Of a stretch of DNA of 64,000 nucleotides, positions 1-12,293 are shown piece by piece. The translations under genes were made by a program, and so were the position numbers. The first letter of the stretch is position 1. Every line of letters starts with the position of its first letter. A model generated the notes under the pieces. That model was not told the origin of the DNA, made no database searches, and saw only the letters and a list, made by a program, of their open reading frames with translations. Source of the stretch: Lepiota brunneoincarnata (Eukaryota; Basidiomycota; Agaricomycetes; Agaricales; Agaricaceae); the NCBI GenBank assembly GCA_023014365.1, contig JAEBUN010000002.1, positions 3,844,001 through 3,908,000 of the forward strand, read 5' to 3'.

Positions 1-618
1 TGGCGGCCCGAGGTTACGTTATATTTGCTCTTAGCTTTGGTGCCAATGCTATCGCAACCTGTACGCCCTTGATCGTTTATTATTATTCATCTCCGAGTTC
101 GTTGCTCATCATTCCATACAGCACTACTGGCATACAAGATCTGGAAAACAGATAGGCAACTAAGGAAATCATCCATGGAATTAACGCAAAACACTCTGGG
201 TCCGGTGCTGCGCATAGTAATCGAGAGTGGGGCCATTAACACAGCTTATCTTCTCGCCTACACCATCGTTTTGCAAAGTGGGTCGAACGGGATTGAAACC
301 ATGGCTGACATTGTATAGTATCTTTCCCCTTGCCCGTACGTTTAGACGTGCTAAACTTGTTTCTAATAGGTCACTCCGTTGGTCGGTATTATCTTTAGCA
401 TGGTCATTCTTCGTGCTGCTCAGGCAAGCGAGGCGAAGGCGAGAACAGTCGCAATGAGTAGTACCGGTGGCCCCGCCAGACCCGTGTTTCCCTTCAATAC
501 CACTAGCAAAGGGTCTACAACTATTACAGCACAGGGCTCCATCATGGAGATGAAGACAAAGTCGAGTGGATCTGCGGAGGAGGACTTGGAAAATGGAGCT
601 GGGATGAGGTCTTCTTGA
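1..618 (+). CDS. 3' end of a putative multi-pass membrane protein (partial)
   Basis: The window opens in coding-like sequence: a hydrophobic stretch around 10-100 (reads VIFALSFGANAIA) is followed, after a likely intron ending at about 369 (..taatag), by another hydrophobic segment beginning TPLVGIIFSMVILR and a Ser/Thr/Gly-rich polar tail ending at a stop at 616-618. This layout, last membrane helix plus a cytosolic tail, is common in basidiomycete orphan membrane proteins, but I cannot assign a family. The 5' part lies outside the window. Exon borders are approximate and a chance open frame is possible. Confidence 0.35.
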
Positions 619-2008
619 ATCTTGATACCCCTCCCAAGAAAATAAGCGCTTAAACTAGGGACTAAATACTGCTGTCAGTGATTATGGAATTGAATGATTA
701 TTTGTTGGTTATTCGTGGCAGTGTATTCATCTCCCTATTGCCCCTGGTCCCTTATTGATGATATCGTGAGTGCAAGGCCAGCCAGATGAAGCTTGCGGGT
801 CCGCAACCAGCGAGGCACGAGCATCAAGGGCAGACTTCGGAGGTCTTCGGGGGGGCCGAGTGTCACTGCCACGCCACTTCCCTCTCTGAGCTTGGACGGC
901 CAGCCGCACACCTCCTTTCTCTCTCTCACATGGCAAAGATCATTAAAGCATCAGTGAAGCGCCAGAATGCTGGATTGTCGACAAAGCCATCCACCCGTTC
1001 AGGAGAACATCACATCAATCGAGCCCGCGCGTGACACGGGCCTAATACCTTATTTTCATTCATTCTTCTCACTGTGGCCAAAAAGAACCCCGACCATCAC
1101 ATCAAACGAAGAGAATGCTGGTCGAAAAGTGACAGAATCTGGGCGCAGTGATCTAAGCTATGTGACCGGAAAAAAATCAGGCCAGATTCTTACCGAACAG
1201 ATCGCCCTCTCGTTTCGCACGCTTGATGGAGTCTTGGGTTTTGGGGTTGGGCGCTATTTTCGAGCGAGTTGGAGGCAAAGAAACCCGAAGCCCGAGGCTT
1301 AGAGCGAACCCCCATCATTAACGTTATCCCTCATCATAACCAGCGGTGACCACCAACGGAAACGGTACAGGTGCGCTCAGTGCACAGGTTTCTGCATTTG
1401 AGTGGAATGCGACCTCTGCTATGAGATTCGGTTTGATGGAAAGCTTCGTTGCGCCCCATTTACCAACGACTACGGCCGAGCTCCATTCTAATAGTTAGAA
1501 GCCACCAAGACATTGTTAGACCGTATTTGACACCCACCCCTTTACGCAGGCGCGGGCTTGGCGGAAGGGGATAGCTAGGGTCGGATATACCGGCTTCGAG
1601 ACGTCTGACTCGTAGTACCAAAATGTCATATTCACTCTCCTGGTGTCCAGATGCTACGTCTCTTATTTAAACATCAAGAACAATATTCTGAATGGGAAAA
1701 CACGATTGAACCCATAGCAGAGACACCGAGCTAAACCAGAAAGACAATTCAAGCATATATAATATCCCAGGGACAATTGTGTACTTCTGGTCGCGCTGCC
1801 TATGTGTTGTCACTAGTGGTTGCCTCATAGACTTCTTGAATGAGCGTGGACACATTCCGCGAACGTGGAGTGATCGAACACCGGAAGGGAAGCGGTGGCC
1901 TTTGTGGAAACATCATAAGCGGCAATCCAAAAAAAAATCCGTATAGAAACTACTCACGAAACGAGCGTGGAGGGGAACTCACACCTCGGCTCAACCAGTT
2001 GACCACTA
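619..2008. other. No gene recognised
   Basis: Short open frames occur on both strands but none shows a recognisable motif, convincing splice pattern or composition like the neighbouring genes. The 3' part (about 1700-2008) is the downstream flank of the P450 gene that ends at 2009 on the minus strand. Confidence 0.4.
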
Positions 2009-4004
2009 TCAGTCCAAAGCCTTCTTAATATCAAATACAGTGAGAATGGATGCCGCAGTCAACCAAAGTGTAGAGGAAGCGATATGCGCTCCCGGGCAAA
2101 TCCTAGTAGCACCACAGGTGAGTGATCCAAGCTGTGGATAAAGTGTATTGCCATGCCTGCGCCCAAAACCAAAGACGACATCTGTCGGATCTCGTATATC
2201 ATTATCCGTCCTAAGTTCGCCTTCAGATGAGAGATATCGCTCGGGTCTGAATTCCTCTGGATCAGGATAGTCAGATTCGTTATGGAACATAGCCCTTGTG
2301 CCAAGATCAGCCTTGGAGCTTGATGTAAAGACAACCTAATAGAACACACCAAACGTTGGGTATCACGATGCTGTTCTCGGGAATGTAATACCCCTTGAAG
2401 ACAGTCGGCAGCTGTAGATTGGTGTGCGACACCTGGAAACAAAAGATGAGTCAAAGCTGTTGCCTCGACTCAACACAACAGACCTGTCGGGACAATAGCT
2501 TTCCATCTGCGATGATATCGGGCTGAGTATAGGGATACGAACATTGTAATCAGAAAGGAAGAACATACCGAAGTACTTCTTTCATTATGGCGGTAACATA
2601 GGGCAATGAGTCCTTATCCGCATGGGTCGGTAGTCCTGACTCCATTGAGGACACTATCCAATTCTTGCTGTGCGCGTTTCTGCACTTCGGGAAAGCATAC
2701 CATCGCGAGAATGAACAGCTTGATTACACCTGTCGTTGATTCCGCAGCGGCTATCCGAAATAAACTTGGATGAACGAACCCGACCCACAAGAAAAATAAT
2801 CCATACCCATATACACCATACCCGCAACATCTTTGAGTGTCGTCATGTGTTCACTGTCATTCTCATCATGACAGTTTTCAAGGCACAGGGATACGAAGCA
2901 TGGGTTGGACATGGCAGCGAGTTGACTAAAGCGACCAAGTGGGGGTGTTGGCAATCAATATTGTCACCGGTCAAACCGGCACTCACCCATTTCTTGTGCG
3001 CCTCCTCGAATATCCCTTCTCTCAATCTCTTGGCTTGATCCCGCGATCCTCGCTGCTATTCTTTGGAATGAGGCACCGGGAAACCAAACAGGAATGTACT
3101 TGAGCACGGAGATCACATCGACAAGGCGGGAACCCGTCCCCTAACGATTCACTGACGGCCCTTGTCGCAAGATGAGCAACCTCAATGTTCGGGTCAGTTT
3201 TTAGGGAGGATATCCACTCCATATGTCATAGAGAGCGTGATGGAGCCAGTCATACTGGAATGTATCACCTTTCAAAAGACGCTTTTAGGGCGGCGAAAAA
3301 AATGGCCAACTTACTGGCCAACTAGTTCCAAGAAATCCGATGGATCTTCCAAGAGCTGATGCAGAAGCCTATGAATGTATTTGGTTTCTTGGACCTGGTG
3401 AATGAGCGGGTCCGAAGCGTTAAAGTATTTCTTGAAAAGTCTACGTCCGAATGCGCCATGGTTCTCCATATGGCATGAGGCCGAACTGAAAGCCGAATCC
3501 AGACCTAGAACGCCATCAGATCCTAATCCTCTGCATATTGGAGTAGCCCCTCATACAGCTCTGTGATCATGGTCGACCTGGGCCTAGACGACCATTAGAA
3601 CTAGATAACAAAATAAAGGAATACAAATGTGTACATACCGGCTTGAATATATCGCTGACCTTTTGTCCAGAAGCTCTTTGGCCTACCTCATACTGAATTC
3701 AACACGATAATCGACTGACCCGCCTGCATTGAGATGCAGAATATCCGAGCCTCCCGTCTTGCCTTAGCAACTAACTCGGGGAACAAGAACCGCACAAACA
3801 ACTCACCGTATTTCTTTCCCCAGTCTGCATACACTTTCCAGGGGTATGACGGTGGCATGTCGAGCAAATTACCGAATAATTGGCAGTTTCCTGGGACCGG
3901 GCGGGAGAGGGTAAGCGCTCGATTGGCGACTTACGATACCATGTTACGGCGAGTACTGCTCCTCCGACTGCTAATCCAAGCTGCCAGGAACTCACAAATT
4001 CCAT
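2009..4004 (-). CDS. Cytochrome P450 monooxygenase
   Basis: Haem-thiolate monooxygenase, probably ER-anchored: the N-terminus from the ATG at 4004 is a membrane anchor (reads VGGAVLAVTWYR) followed by the proline-rich hinge and a stretch reading GNLLDMPPSYPW, typical of fungal P450s. Near the C-terminus are the PERF-like FRPERYL (about 2230) and the haem-binding region FGFGRR..RICPGAH (about 2085-2170), whose Cys is the iron ligand. The haem motif is split by a 54-bp intron with a GC donor instead of GT. Near the hinge two extra single bases (about 3874 and 3906) break the frame, so the N-terminal exon reads correctly only in pieces. Middle exons (about 2300-3700) are visible only as fragments. 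It is divergent from the GMC oxidoreductase. Substrate unknown. Confidence 0.8.
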
Positions 4005-4519
4005 AGTAATAGGATATAAGAACGGAGGGGATAGCGAAAAGTGACGACCAGTGACTGGTTTGTATGTGGCTTCAGAGGGTTCAAGTAGTCCCCACGGCTA
4101 TTTCCTTGCATTTCTGCTTGATGGCGTTTAAGCGAAGCACGGGAAGGCTGTGGAATCGGAAATACCCGGCTAATGCAATGTTATTAGGAGTGGGAGTGGC
4201 AATCAAACCAACTGTCGATCTCCACCTGGCCAAAATCTATAAACAGTGAATGATCACAGGCTAAGTGGTACACATCTACACCCGGGCTCAGCGGTCGCTT
4301 GCTGCGAGATACAAATCGAAAACTCTACATATTGATCATCAATCTTGCATTGAAGAACAAACAGCTCGATATCTGCCAACAGTGACGAAGATGAGAAGAA
4401 TGGAATGAAACGAGCAACTTAGAGAACCGGGATCAGTCGAGTTGAGAGGACTCTGAGCGGCCGGAGAATGGGAGCGGGTATATATGTAAGTATGTTGGCC
4501 TTCACATGCACCCGCAAAG
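4005..4519. promoter_or_regulatory. Shared divergent promoter of P450 and GMC oxidoreductase
   Basis: The 515 bp between the two divergent ATGs hold no gene of their own. A TATA-like tatatat run at about 4477-4483 lies some 40 bp upstream of the GMC start codon, a usual spacing in fungi. Divergent arrangement suggests, but does not show, co-regulation. Confidence 0.45.
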
Positions 4520-7138
4520 ATGCTGTTCAACCTGGCGCTTGTGCTTGGGGCGTCTTCCCTCGGATTATGTGCAGTATATGAATCAACGAAAGATATCCCA
4601 GGCAATCGGTGGGACTTTATTATCATCGGAGGTCGGCGCGCCTTGTTTCGATTTTTCAGAATCTCCAACTGACCGAACAAAATGAATAATTCAATACAGG
4701 CGGCACAGCTGGTTCAGTTCTCGCAAACCGGTTGACTGAAAACCCAAAGTTTGAGGTTCTTCTCATAGAAGCTGGGCCTACGTACTACTGCCATTTTAAA
4801 CTTTGACAAATTTGTTCAATTTCTTTTTCAGAAACGAAGGCGTATTGGATACGATCGTCCCTGGCCTCAGGGACCACACTGCGTTATCCCGCTATGATTG
4901 GAACTTCACCACGACTCCACAAAAAGGGTTCAATGGGCGTTCAATACCCTACCAAAGGGGGCATATCCTCGGAGGGAGTAGCGCCGTTAGTAAGTGTTTT
5001 ACGTCAGAGAGAATCTTGTGCTGCAGGACTAATTGAGCCTAGATTTCATGGCATATACCAGGGGATCCTCATCTGACTTTGATCGCTTTGCCAGGATATC
5101 TGGGGACCCGGGATGGGGCTGGGATAAACTCCAGCCATACATCAGGAAGGTGGGCTAAATTCTTTAGAGTACTTCCGTAGACGACGGCATTCTGATAGAC
5201 TGCGAATCCAGAACGAGAAATTCGAACAACCGGTAGACAAGCACAACATCTCAGGCCAGTTTAATCCACATGTGCACAGCTCGAACGGCATGGTGCCCGT
5301 CACTCTTCCCTGGATTTCTCAAACCTGCCGTCGACTCAGAAATACTGCAAGCAAGCAAAGAGTTAGGTGGTGACTTCAAATTCAACTTAGATATCAACTC
5401 CGGTAATCCACTCGGTCCTAGGTACGTACATGTACTCAATATTTTACCATGGAAAGCTGATGGGGAGAGGTAATTAGGCTGGCTTCAGTCCACAATTGGA
5501 CATGATGGAACTCGAAGCAGTGCAGCGACATCTTACCTAGACTCGCGGACAAGGTCTCGCAAGAATTTGCACATCTTACTCAACACTCGCGTCACCCGGG
5601 TCCTCAAGAGTCCCGATGTAAAGAAGGGGCAGTTGGCTATTCGAACTGTTGAGATCAGCAGCCCAGGCTCACAGGAAAAGCATCTCTTGACAGGCATCGA
5701 AGGAACTCATCTTGGCCGCGGGGTCTATTGGCACCCCCCATATCCTCCTGAATTCGGGCATTGGTGACCGAAATGATTTGGAAGCGCTCAATATTCTAAC
5801 AGTTTTGCATAACCCCAGTGTTGGAAAGAATCTGACAGATCATCCCTTTGCCACTTTCACATTTGGAATAGTACACCTGGCTCGGTTGATTTGGGTCCTT
5901 GGGTAAAGTGGGTGCCATCTTAGTTGACCAGTAACGGGTGATGCGCATGCTCACGACTTCTCAACGTTAGCGTAACTTCAGACCCGGTATTACAAGCCCA
6001 GGCGTTGAAAATTTGGGAAAAGAACGGGACAGGCCCGGACGTTGTGCTCTCCCTAAACAATCACCTTGCGTGGACGCGTTTGCCACATGACTCTCCCATC
6101 TTCAAGGAATTCGCCGATCCATCATCAGGAGAAAATTCTGCTCACATCGAGCTGTTTCTCGGAGCAAGTATCAGTCCCTACTCTGTATACTCAGGACAGC
6201 TAACTCCTTTGCTTGCAGGCTATTGGTCCTGCGTACCTTGGGGGAGTTGCCGTCGTCAGCCCAACGTCACGTGAGTTCCAATAGCAATTTGTATATACTT
6301 AGGGTAACGCTCAGGATGACAATCAAGGTGGCTCCGTTACTCTTCGATCCAGCAACCCCTTTGACGACCCCCTCATCGACCCAGGATTTTACACATCTAA
6401 CTTCGATCTCTTCGCCGCCCGTGAAGGTGTCAAGGACGTTATTCGCTTCTTCAAGGCCCCTACTTTCGATGGAAAAATCCAAGGGGGTTCGGCAGCCTTT
6501 GTCAATCTGACCACGGATGATGGGATAGAAAACTCTCTTAGAGATGTTACTTCGAGCATCGAACACCCTGTTTCAACAGCTGCCATGTCGCCCAAGGGCG
6601 CAAAGTGGGGCGTGGTTGACCCAGATCTGCGGGTGAAAGAGGTATCGGGGCTGAGAATTGTTGATGCATCTGTCATGGTAGGTTCTCCTTACATCTTCAC
6701 CAGAAAAGGGTGCTAACTAGTGTGAATCAGCCATACATAACTTGTGCGCACACCCAGGCTCCTGTGTATGTTATTGCGGAACGGGCATCCGACATGATTA
6801 AGGACGCTTGGAAGCTCGTAACTTTTTTATTCTCCGCAACCATAGTGTATTTGGGCGAGAGGATGTATCGTAGCGTGACTTGCTATTTAGGGATGGAATT
6901 CATACATGCACATATACATGGGACGTTTGTGTCAAAACAGTTACGGGAATCAGGCTTCGTTCATTCAAGACGCCCCACCCGGATCACGCGATTAAACTTT
7001 AACCCGAATTCCAACTCTCTCAAGCAAAATAAACTGTACTCAGAAAGCAAAAACTTCCTTCATGCATATTTTGACCTCCTTACACGCAACCCACCACAGC
7101 CAACTGATGTTTCGAAGACGCCCCAATTCCATTTATAG
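4520..7138 (+). CDS. GMC-family FAD oxidoreductase (aryl-alcohol oxidase/dehydrogenase-like), secreted
   Basis: FAD-dependent alcohol oxidase or dehydrogenase of the glucose-methanol-choline family. The ATG at 4520 starts a signal peptide ([17 protein letters not shown]), then the FAD-binding beta-alpha-beta motif spans an intron (DFIIIGG | [11 protein letters not shown]), then [18 protein letters not shown] (GMC signature 1) near 4940-4990 and [17 protein letters not shown] (signature 2) near 5715-5765. The C-terminal domain has the catalytic-His region HPVSTAAM at about 6560 and the conserved end [22 protein letters not shown]. One extra base near 5693 shifts the frame just before signature 2. 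The family usually ends soon after the last motif; here the frame stays open to 7138, so the true stop may be earlier. Its secreted form and the P450/AKR/SDR neighbours fit lignocellulose or secondary metabolism. Confidence 0.85.
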
Positions 7139-8171
7139 TTGCGCACGATTATTACTTTCACAGCACTGTCGACTCGGGACGGGATCGTATATACTAAGTG
7201 TGGATGAAAGTGCAACAGAAGATGATGAGAATGGAAGAACTTGAATAGGCTGATACGTTTTCTCGTGTTACTAGTGTTCCCGAATGTCTGATGGACCAGC
7301 AACCTATCCTTCGTGTATCAACGTTATAATGAGTTATACTATTACCCATAGGCGCTGCGAGAAAAGGTCCGTGATAGATGGGATACCAGTCGGCGGTGAT
7401 GTGTTTAGAATCTCATGTTTTCTGCAAGTGAGAGACGGGTCATCTGGAGACAATACTGACTGAAACCTGATCTTGTGGCCCAGGCTGAGGGAGCTTCTTG
7501 ACGGCTCCTTTGGTATCTTTTCCAGTTGTCAAAGCCCGCTCTTTGGTATACTCTCGGTAGCATCAATGTAGCGGCTATCCGATATGCCAGAAGCGACAAC
7601 AACCCCTTGAGAGTCATTATGATGATTGGGCTCCAAGACAGGATCGAGTTGTGTTCTGGGAGCTGATGTCACGTGCGGACTGCTATACTGCAGACTTTCC
7701 TTGGAAGAGCGTTGGACAATGAAGGCAAATGGCTTCCCTGGCTTGTAGTGACAGAAGCAGGTCAATACAGCATGTATGCCAAGTATCAAGGTCTCCCAGC
7801 AGCCTGCCGCAACTTGTGGCACGAGTTGTGGCGTCCCTCCTCATCAAACAGTGATGGGTGTACCCGAACATCTCCGTGACATATCACGCTCCGATCTCCC
7901 AGGCCCACACCACTCAACCGCATGGCTGGGGTTGTTATTTATCAAAGGCTGCGGCTATTTCAGTGCTCATCTTCTAGGAAGCACAGGAACAGCAGTGGCT
8001 GGGAGTGTCGGAGGTCAGTGAGTTCGAGGTGTCTTCTCTTAGCGGAAGACTGTTGTCTTGTTGGACAGATCACTATAATTATATTGATCAATCCTAGATT
8101 GCAAAGAATAGAATTTCTTATCAGATTCCCCAGTATCGGTACAAGAATTTTAGCTGTTTCCCGATTATATA
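7139..8171. other. No gene recognised
   Basis: Only short frames are open. A 97-residue frame on the minus strand (7529-7822) has one hydrophobic patch but no motif, and I do not call it a gene. Confidence 0.35.
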
Positions 8172-8513
8172 CTATACTTCACCCTTGATTGACGGTCCCC
8201 CCCGATTGCCGCTTTCTCCCTTAATCTTTTCAGAATCTCACCAAACTTTGGATATGAATTAGTGACAATGCCAATACCACATTCCAAGTTGATTTATCGA
8301 AAACTATGCAAGGATTATTGAGATATGGGGGGTTGGGGTTTGTCACACTCCGAGCAGAGTCCCGTGTCGGAGTGTGAATATCATGATGGTATCACTACGC
8401 CATTGATACAACGACGCGCCGTCTCTGGTGCCTCGGACATCACTTCGGCAAGGGCGTGACTGTGATGTGACGAGTCAATCGGGGGGGGACCGTCAATCAA
8501 GGGTGAAGTATAG
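8172..8513. mobile_element. MITE, Tc1/mariner-like (copy 1)
   Basis: A 342-bp non-coding element with terminal inverted repeats of about 30 bp that match perfectly (outer end CTATACTTCACCCTTGAT and its reverse complement). Both ends abut TA (8170-8171 and 8514-8515), the target duplication of Tc1/mariner transposases. The interior carries a 10-bp hairpin (8344-8353 with 8367-8376). There is no transposase, so it would move in trans. Related copies lie at 22442 and 43109. Confidence 0.85.
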
Positions 8514-8901
8514 TACAGATCGCCACCCAATAAAACGACCTCACACAGGATTCAGGAATGATGGCGCCCAAGTGGGCGGAGAATGTCGGTAGCGATTAAA
8601 CCTGAGATCCTTACACATTGCCGTACTGTATTCATCAGTCTCAGTTGAGCCACATACCACCACACCACATTCTGTAACTCTTTATTTATAACATTTTTGT
8701 TGATCATAGAATCCTTCGAGATATACAGCATTTGCTGACTCATATACCTCATCTTACTGCGGAACGTGGGTGGTAGCACGTACATACATCAAAATCACAC
8801 GGCACTCTGGTAGCCTTAACACGCCAGCTCAGAGTAGACTGATCGCATATAAAAGGGCCAAGGAGCTCAAGAGTTGCTCTCACCTTACGAAGTTGATTAT
8901 C
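8514..8901. other. No gene; upstream region of the aldo-keto reductase
   Basis: The 388 bp between the MITE and the AKR start codon hold only short frames. A tataaaa run near 8849 lies about 50 bp upstream of the first ATG and could be the TATA element. Confidence 0.3.
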
Positions 8902-10307
8902 ATGCCGGTGATGCCTACCAGGAAAATTGGGAACGACGATGTAGCAGGAGTTGGGCCTTGGCCTGATGGGTTTGTCCGCCTACTATGGACCGGTGGAAAG
9001 CGACGAAGAGAGACTCAAGGTTCGCGTTACGTCCGAACAATATCCACCCATCGCTTAACACTTGCATTGCATCATAGTTTTTAGATGCTGCTTTTGAAGA
9101 GGGTTGGACCAACTGGGACTCATCTGATGCATACGGAGACTCTGAAGAACTGCTCGGAAAATGGCACGTACTTGTATACTTACGCATGTCTCTCTGATTT
9201 CCTGACGAAACTTAGGTTTAAACGAACAGGGAAACGCGACAAGGATCTTCTTGGTGACCAAGTTTGGTGTTGTGATGTCTACCGGTTCATTCGATGGGAG
9301 TCCGGAATACACCAAACTCGCTTGCCAGAATTCGCTGAAACGACTGGGAGTTGAGAAAATCGATCTCTATTATGTCCACGTACGTGAAAATGTAGTTTTT
9401 CCATGCTTGGTTTCTTACTGGCAAGGACTTAGCGTATAGACCAGACGACTCCTATCGAGGTATTATACTTTCAGATCCTTGGTAATACCCGTCTCCTCAT
9501 AATAATCCAACAGAAAACTGTCGGCGCAATGGCAGAACTTGTGAAGTAGGCCCGCCCGCTGCCCGTTTTTATGCACAATACCTTCATAGACTCATATAAT
9601 CATCAGAGAGGGCAAAGTCCGCTACCTCGGACTGTCCGAATGCTCAGCTACTACCCTTCGTAGGGCACACGCTGTCCATCCCATTGCTGCAGTACAGATT
9701 GAGTATTCTCCATTCACGCTTGACATCGAAGACGAGAAAATAGGTCTTTTGAAGGCCTGCAGAGAACTTGGAGTAGCTGTTGTCGCTTATTGTCCCCTTG
9801 CGAGAGGTATGCTCACGGGCCGGTACAAATCTCCGAGTGACTTTGGGCCAGGCGACGTCAGGGCATTTATGCCAAGGTTCGTTTGAACGAGATTATCATC
9901 GTATTTATAATCGCCGCTAACTCTTGATGTGCAGATTTAGCGATGAGAATTTCCCAAAGATCTTGGCAGTTTCCCATGAAATAGCGGAACTTGGGAAGAA
10001 ATACAATGCGACTCCGGGTCAAATTGTGCTTGCCTGGATCCTCGCCCAAGGCAAAGACTTCATCCCAATTCCTGGAACCAGGAAGATTGAGGTTGGTTTT
10101 CTGAGCCATAGCATCACTTCTTGACGCGTTGAATGACCTTCTTCTCCTTAGTATCTCAAAGAAAATATCGGAGCAGTCAACATCAAGCTGAGCCAAGAAG
10201 ATGTGGAAAAAGTCAGGAAGGTTGCGGAGGAATCGAAAATCGGCCAGATTGAGAGGTATCCTACTCAGATGATGCCAACTTGCTTTGCAGACACTCCGGA
10301 ATTATAG
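8902..10307 (+). CDS. Aldo-keto reductase (AKR superfamily)
   Basis: NADPH-dependent carbonyl reductase. From the ATG at 8902 or 8911 it reads [13 protein letters not shown], then [20 protein letters not shown] (catalytic Asp and Tyr), [11 protein letters not shown] (catalytic Lys), KIDLYYVH (catalytic His), [49 protein letters not shown] and the cofactor-binding IPIPGTRK near 10063, ending at the stop 10305-10307. All four catalytic residues are present. Several short introns are needed. Two extra single bases, near 8954 and 9243, break the frame in conserved segments. Two truncated minus-strand relatives lie at 51220-51790 and 53860-54260. The product is probably a cytosolic reductase of the same catabolic or biosynthetic setting as the P450, GMC and SDR genes. 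Confidence 0.85.
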
Positions 10308-10638
10308 TCCGCGAATCGAATGTTGATTGATACAATTTCCCAAAATAGTGTAAAATCTACGAAAGAGTTTCGAATGGAAATATTGTTTTATCATACACAC
10401 TCAGGCTCGACCGGCAGGCACGGGCACGGATCGCGAAATTTCCGGTCCATCCAGATCCTCTTTAATTTTGATTTTCATCATGCTGGCGATATTGGCGCCC
10501 CAGCGGTTCTAACGGGGTGGTGAAATCAGCGCAGTGGCTTACTTAATCCCCTTATATTCAATCCAAAGGAACAATATCCCACTCAACACCTCCCCGTTGC
10601 CATCTTCAGCCCCCCCGGGGTATTATCAGTTAAACAGG

Positions 10639-11891
10639 ATGTCAAATACTCGTGTTGCTATCGTCACGGGAGCAGCTGGGGGAATTGGTCGGGCGATTGC
10701 GATCCGGTTAGCCGAGGATGGGTTGGACGTCGCAATCAACGACCTCGAGATTCAACGACAGGCGCTAGAGGAGGTCCAGGCTATTATCGCTTCCAAGGGG
10801 CGCAAAACACATGTGTTTTGCGGAGACGTTTCGGACGAAGCTACCGTGAAGGCGATCATAGACACAGTCGTGGAGAAACTGGGTAGCGTGGACGTAGTAA
10901 GCATTCCACCGGAATCCCCGTTAATTCCGATTAACGAGCCAAATAGATGGTAGCAAACGCCGGGATATGTCCTCCAAAGATTTTACTAGAGAGTAAGATT
11001 CCCCACCACTCCTTGTTCAATAGCTACTTTGACTTAAATACCTTTTCCAGCCACTGTGGAGGAGTGGGACAAAGTTTTTGCAATCAACGCCCGAAGTGCT
11101 TTCTTGTCGTATAAATATGCTGCCCTTCAGATGATCGAACAAGGTCGGGGAGGCAGAATCATAGGGGCATCATCTGGAGCTGCGAAAACTGGTTTGATTC
11201 TAACCTCTGTGCCGTTTGTATATCGAGACCAAACCCGATTTGCTAGCCATACCTCACCTTGGAACATATGGCAGCACTAAAGCTGCCATTCGTGCATTAA
11301 CAGAAGCATCTGGTGGGTCGCCGGTTCTTAAAGGATCAATTTTGCACTGCTCAGATCTGGAACAGCTCTAGAGTGGGGTCAACACGGCATTACTGTCAAC
11401 TGTTATGGTCCAGGTAAAGAGAACAATATTTTGCACCGGCAGGTTACTCATCTTTGTCATAAAGGGGCAATTGATACATCAATGAGTGAGTATCTCGACA
11501 CTTCACTCCTCCCAAGAACGACTACTTACTTATTGGGCTCCATTATATTAGCAAGAGCGCTGGGAAGCCACTTTGGACCCATCGAAACAGTGTTTGCTGA
11601 AGTTGTGCTAAGTACCTAATGGCGATTCAAGTTTTCCACTGACGAAGTGTTACAGGAAGCGAAAAGAGCAGCATGCGGTCGTATTGGACAGCCTGAGGAT
11701 GTCGTAGGGCTGGTATCTTACCTGGCCTCAGAGGGCTCGAGTTTTATGACGGGTAGGTACATTTCGCTTTGAGATCAGCATCGCACTAACCACTCGGCCT
11801 CCAACCTAGGTCAATTTGTAAGCTGCTAGAGTTTGGGTAATTTATCTCTCTTGACCATATTTAGATCTCGATCGATGGGGGAAGACAGTGA
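10639..11891 (+). CDS. Short-chain dehydrogenase/reductase (SDR)
   Basis: NAD(P)-dependent oxidoreductase, classical SDR. The ATG at 10639 begins MSNTRVAIVTGAAGGIGRAI with the Rossmann motif TGxxxGxG, then NAG inside VANAGICPP, the active-site YGSTK (Tyr and Lys) near 11265-11280, then LEWGQHGITVNCYGPG and GQPEDVVGLVSYLAS, ending GQFISIDGG.. at 11891. I traced introns by frame: after the NAG-proximal exon (donor near 10895), about 11191-11250, about 11308-11370 (acceptor ..aacag), after GPG, and two near the 3' end. Unlike most neighbours the joined frame shows no stray single-base shift. It resembles diacetyl or 3-ketoacyl reductases but the substrate cannot be told. The 331 bp between it and the AKR are non-coding. 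Confidence 0.88.
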
Positions 11892-12293
11892 ACGGGATTG
11901 TTTGCGCAATCATTAGACTCTACGAGGCCTGTAGTTCTGCTTATATGTCATAAAGTCAAGTGATTCAGATTCGGCTCATTTTGAGTCAGGCGGTCGGTGA
12001 GGTATCGCTGGCAAAGCATTTCGTCGTGATCCGATTTTGAAACGACAAAGAAAGAGTTGCAAAGGACTCTTGCCGCAGGGTATTGAGATTGTTACGAGCG
12101 TGCAGTTGAAGTCGAGGCTGGCACATGCCACGGTCTCTTCCACAGGTCATAGAGGGATAAGCCGACTTGGCTTCAGAGTCCCATCCTCCCTTCAGCACAG
12201 GAGTACGGGTAGTGTCGTCGACAATTAATCTTCGTTACGCACAGATTACTGTGGTATGTATCACTCCTAAACGTTAACGCCTAGTCCCGTGGT

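Noticed and set aside
4339..4680. 113-codon minus-strand frame over the GMC start
   Set aside because: It covers the TATA element and signal-peptide exon of a well-supported gene; a shadow frame.
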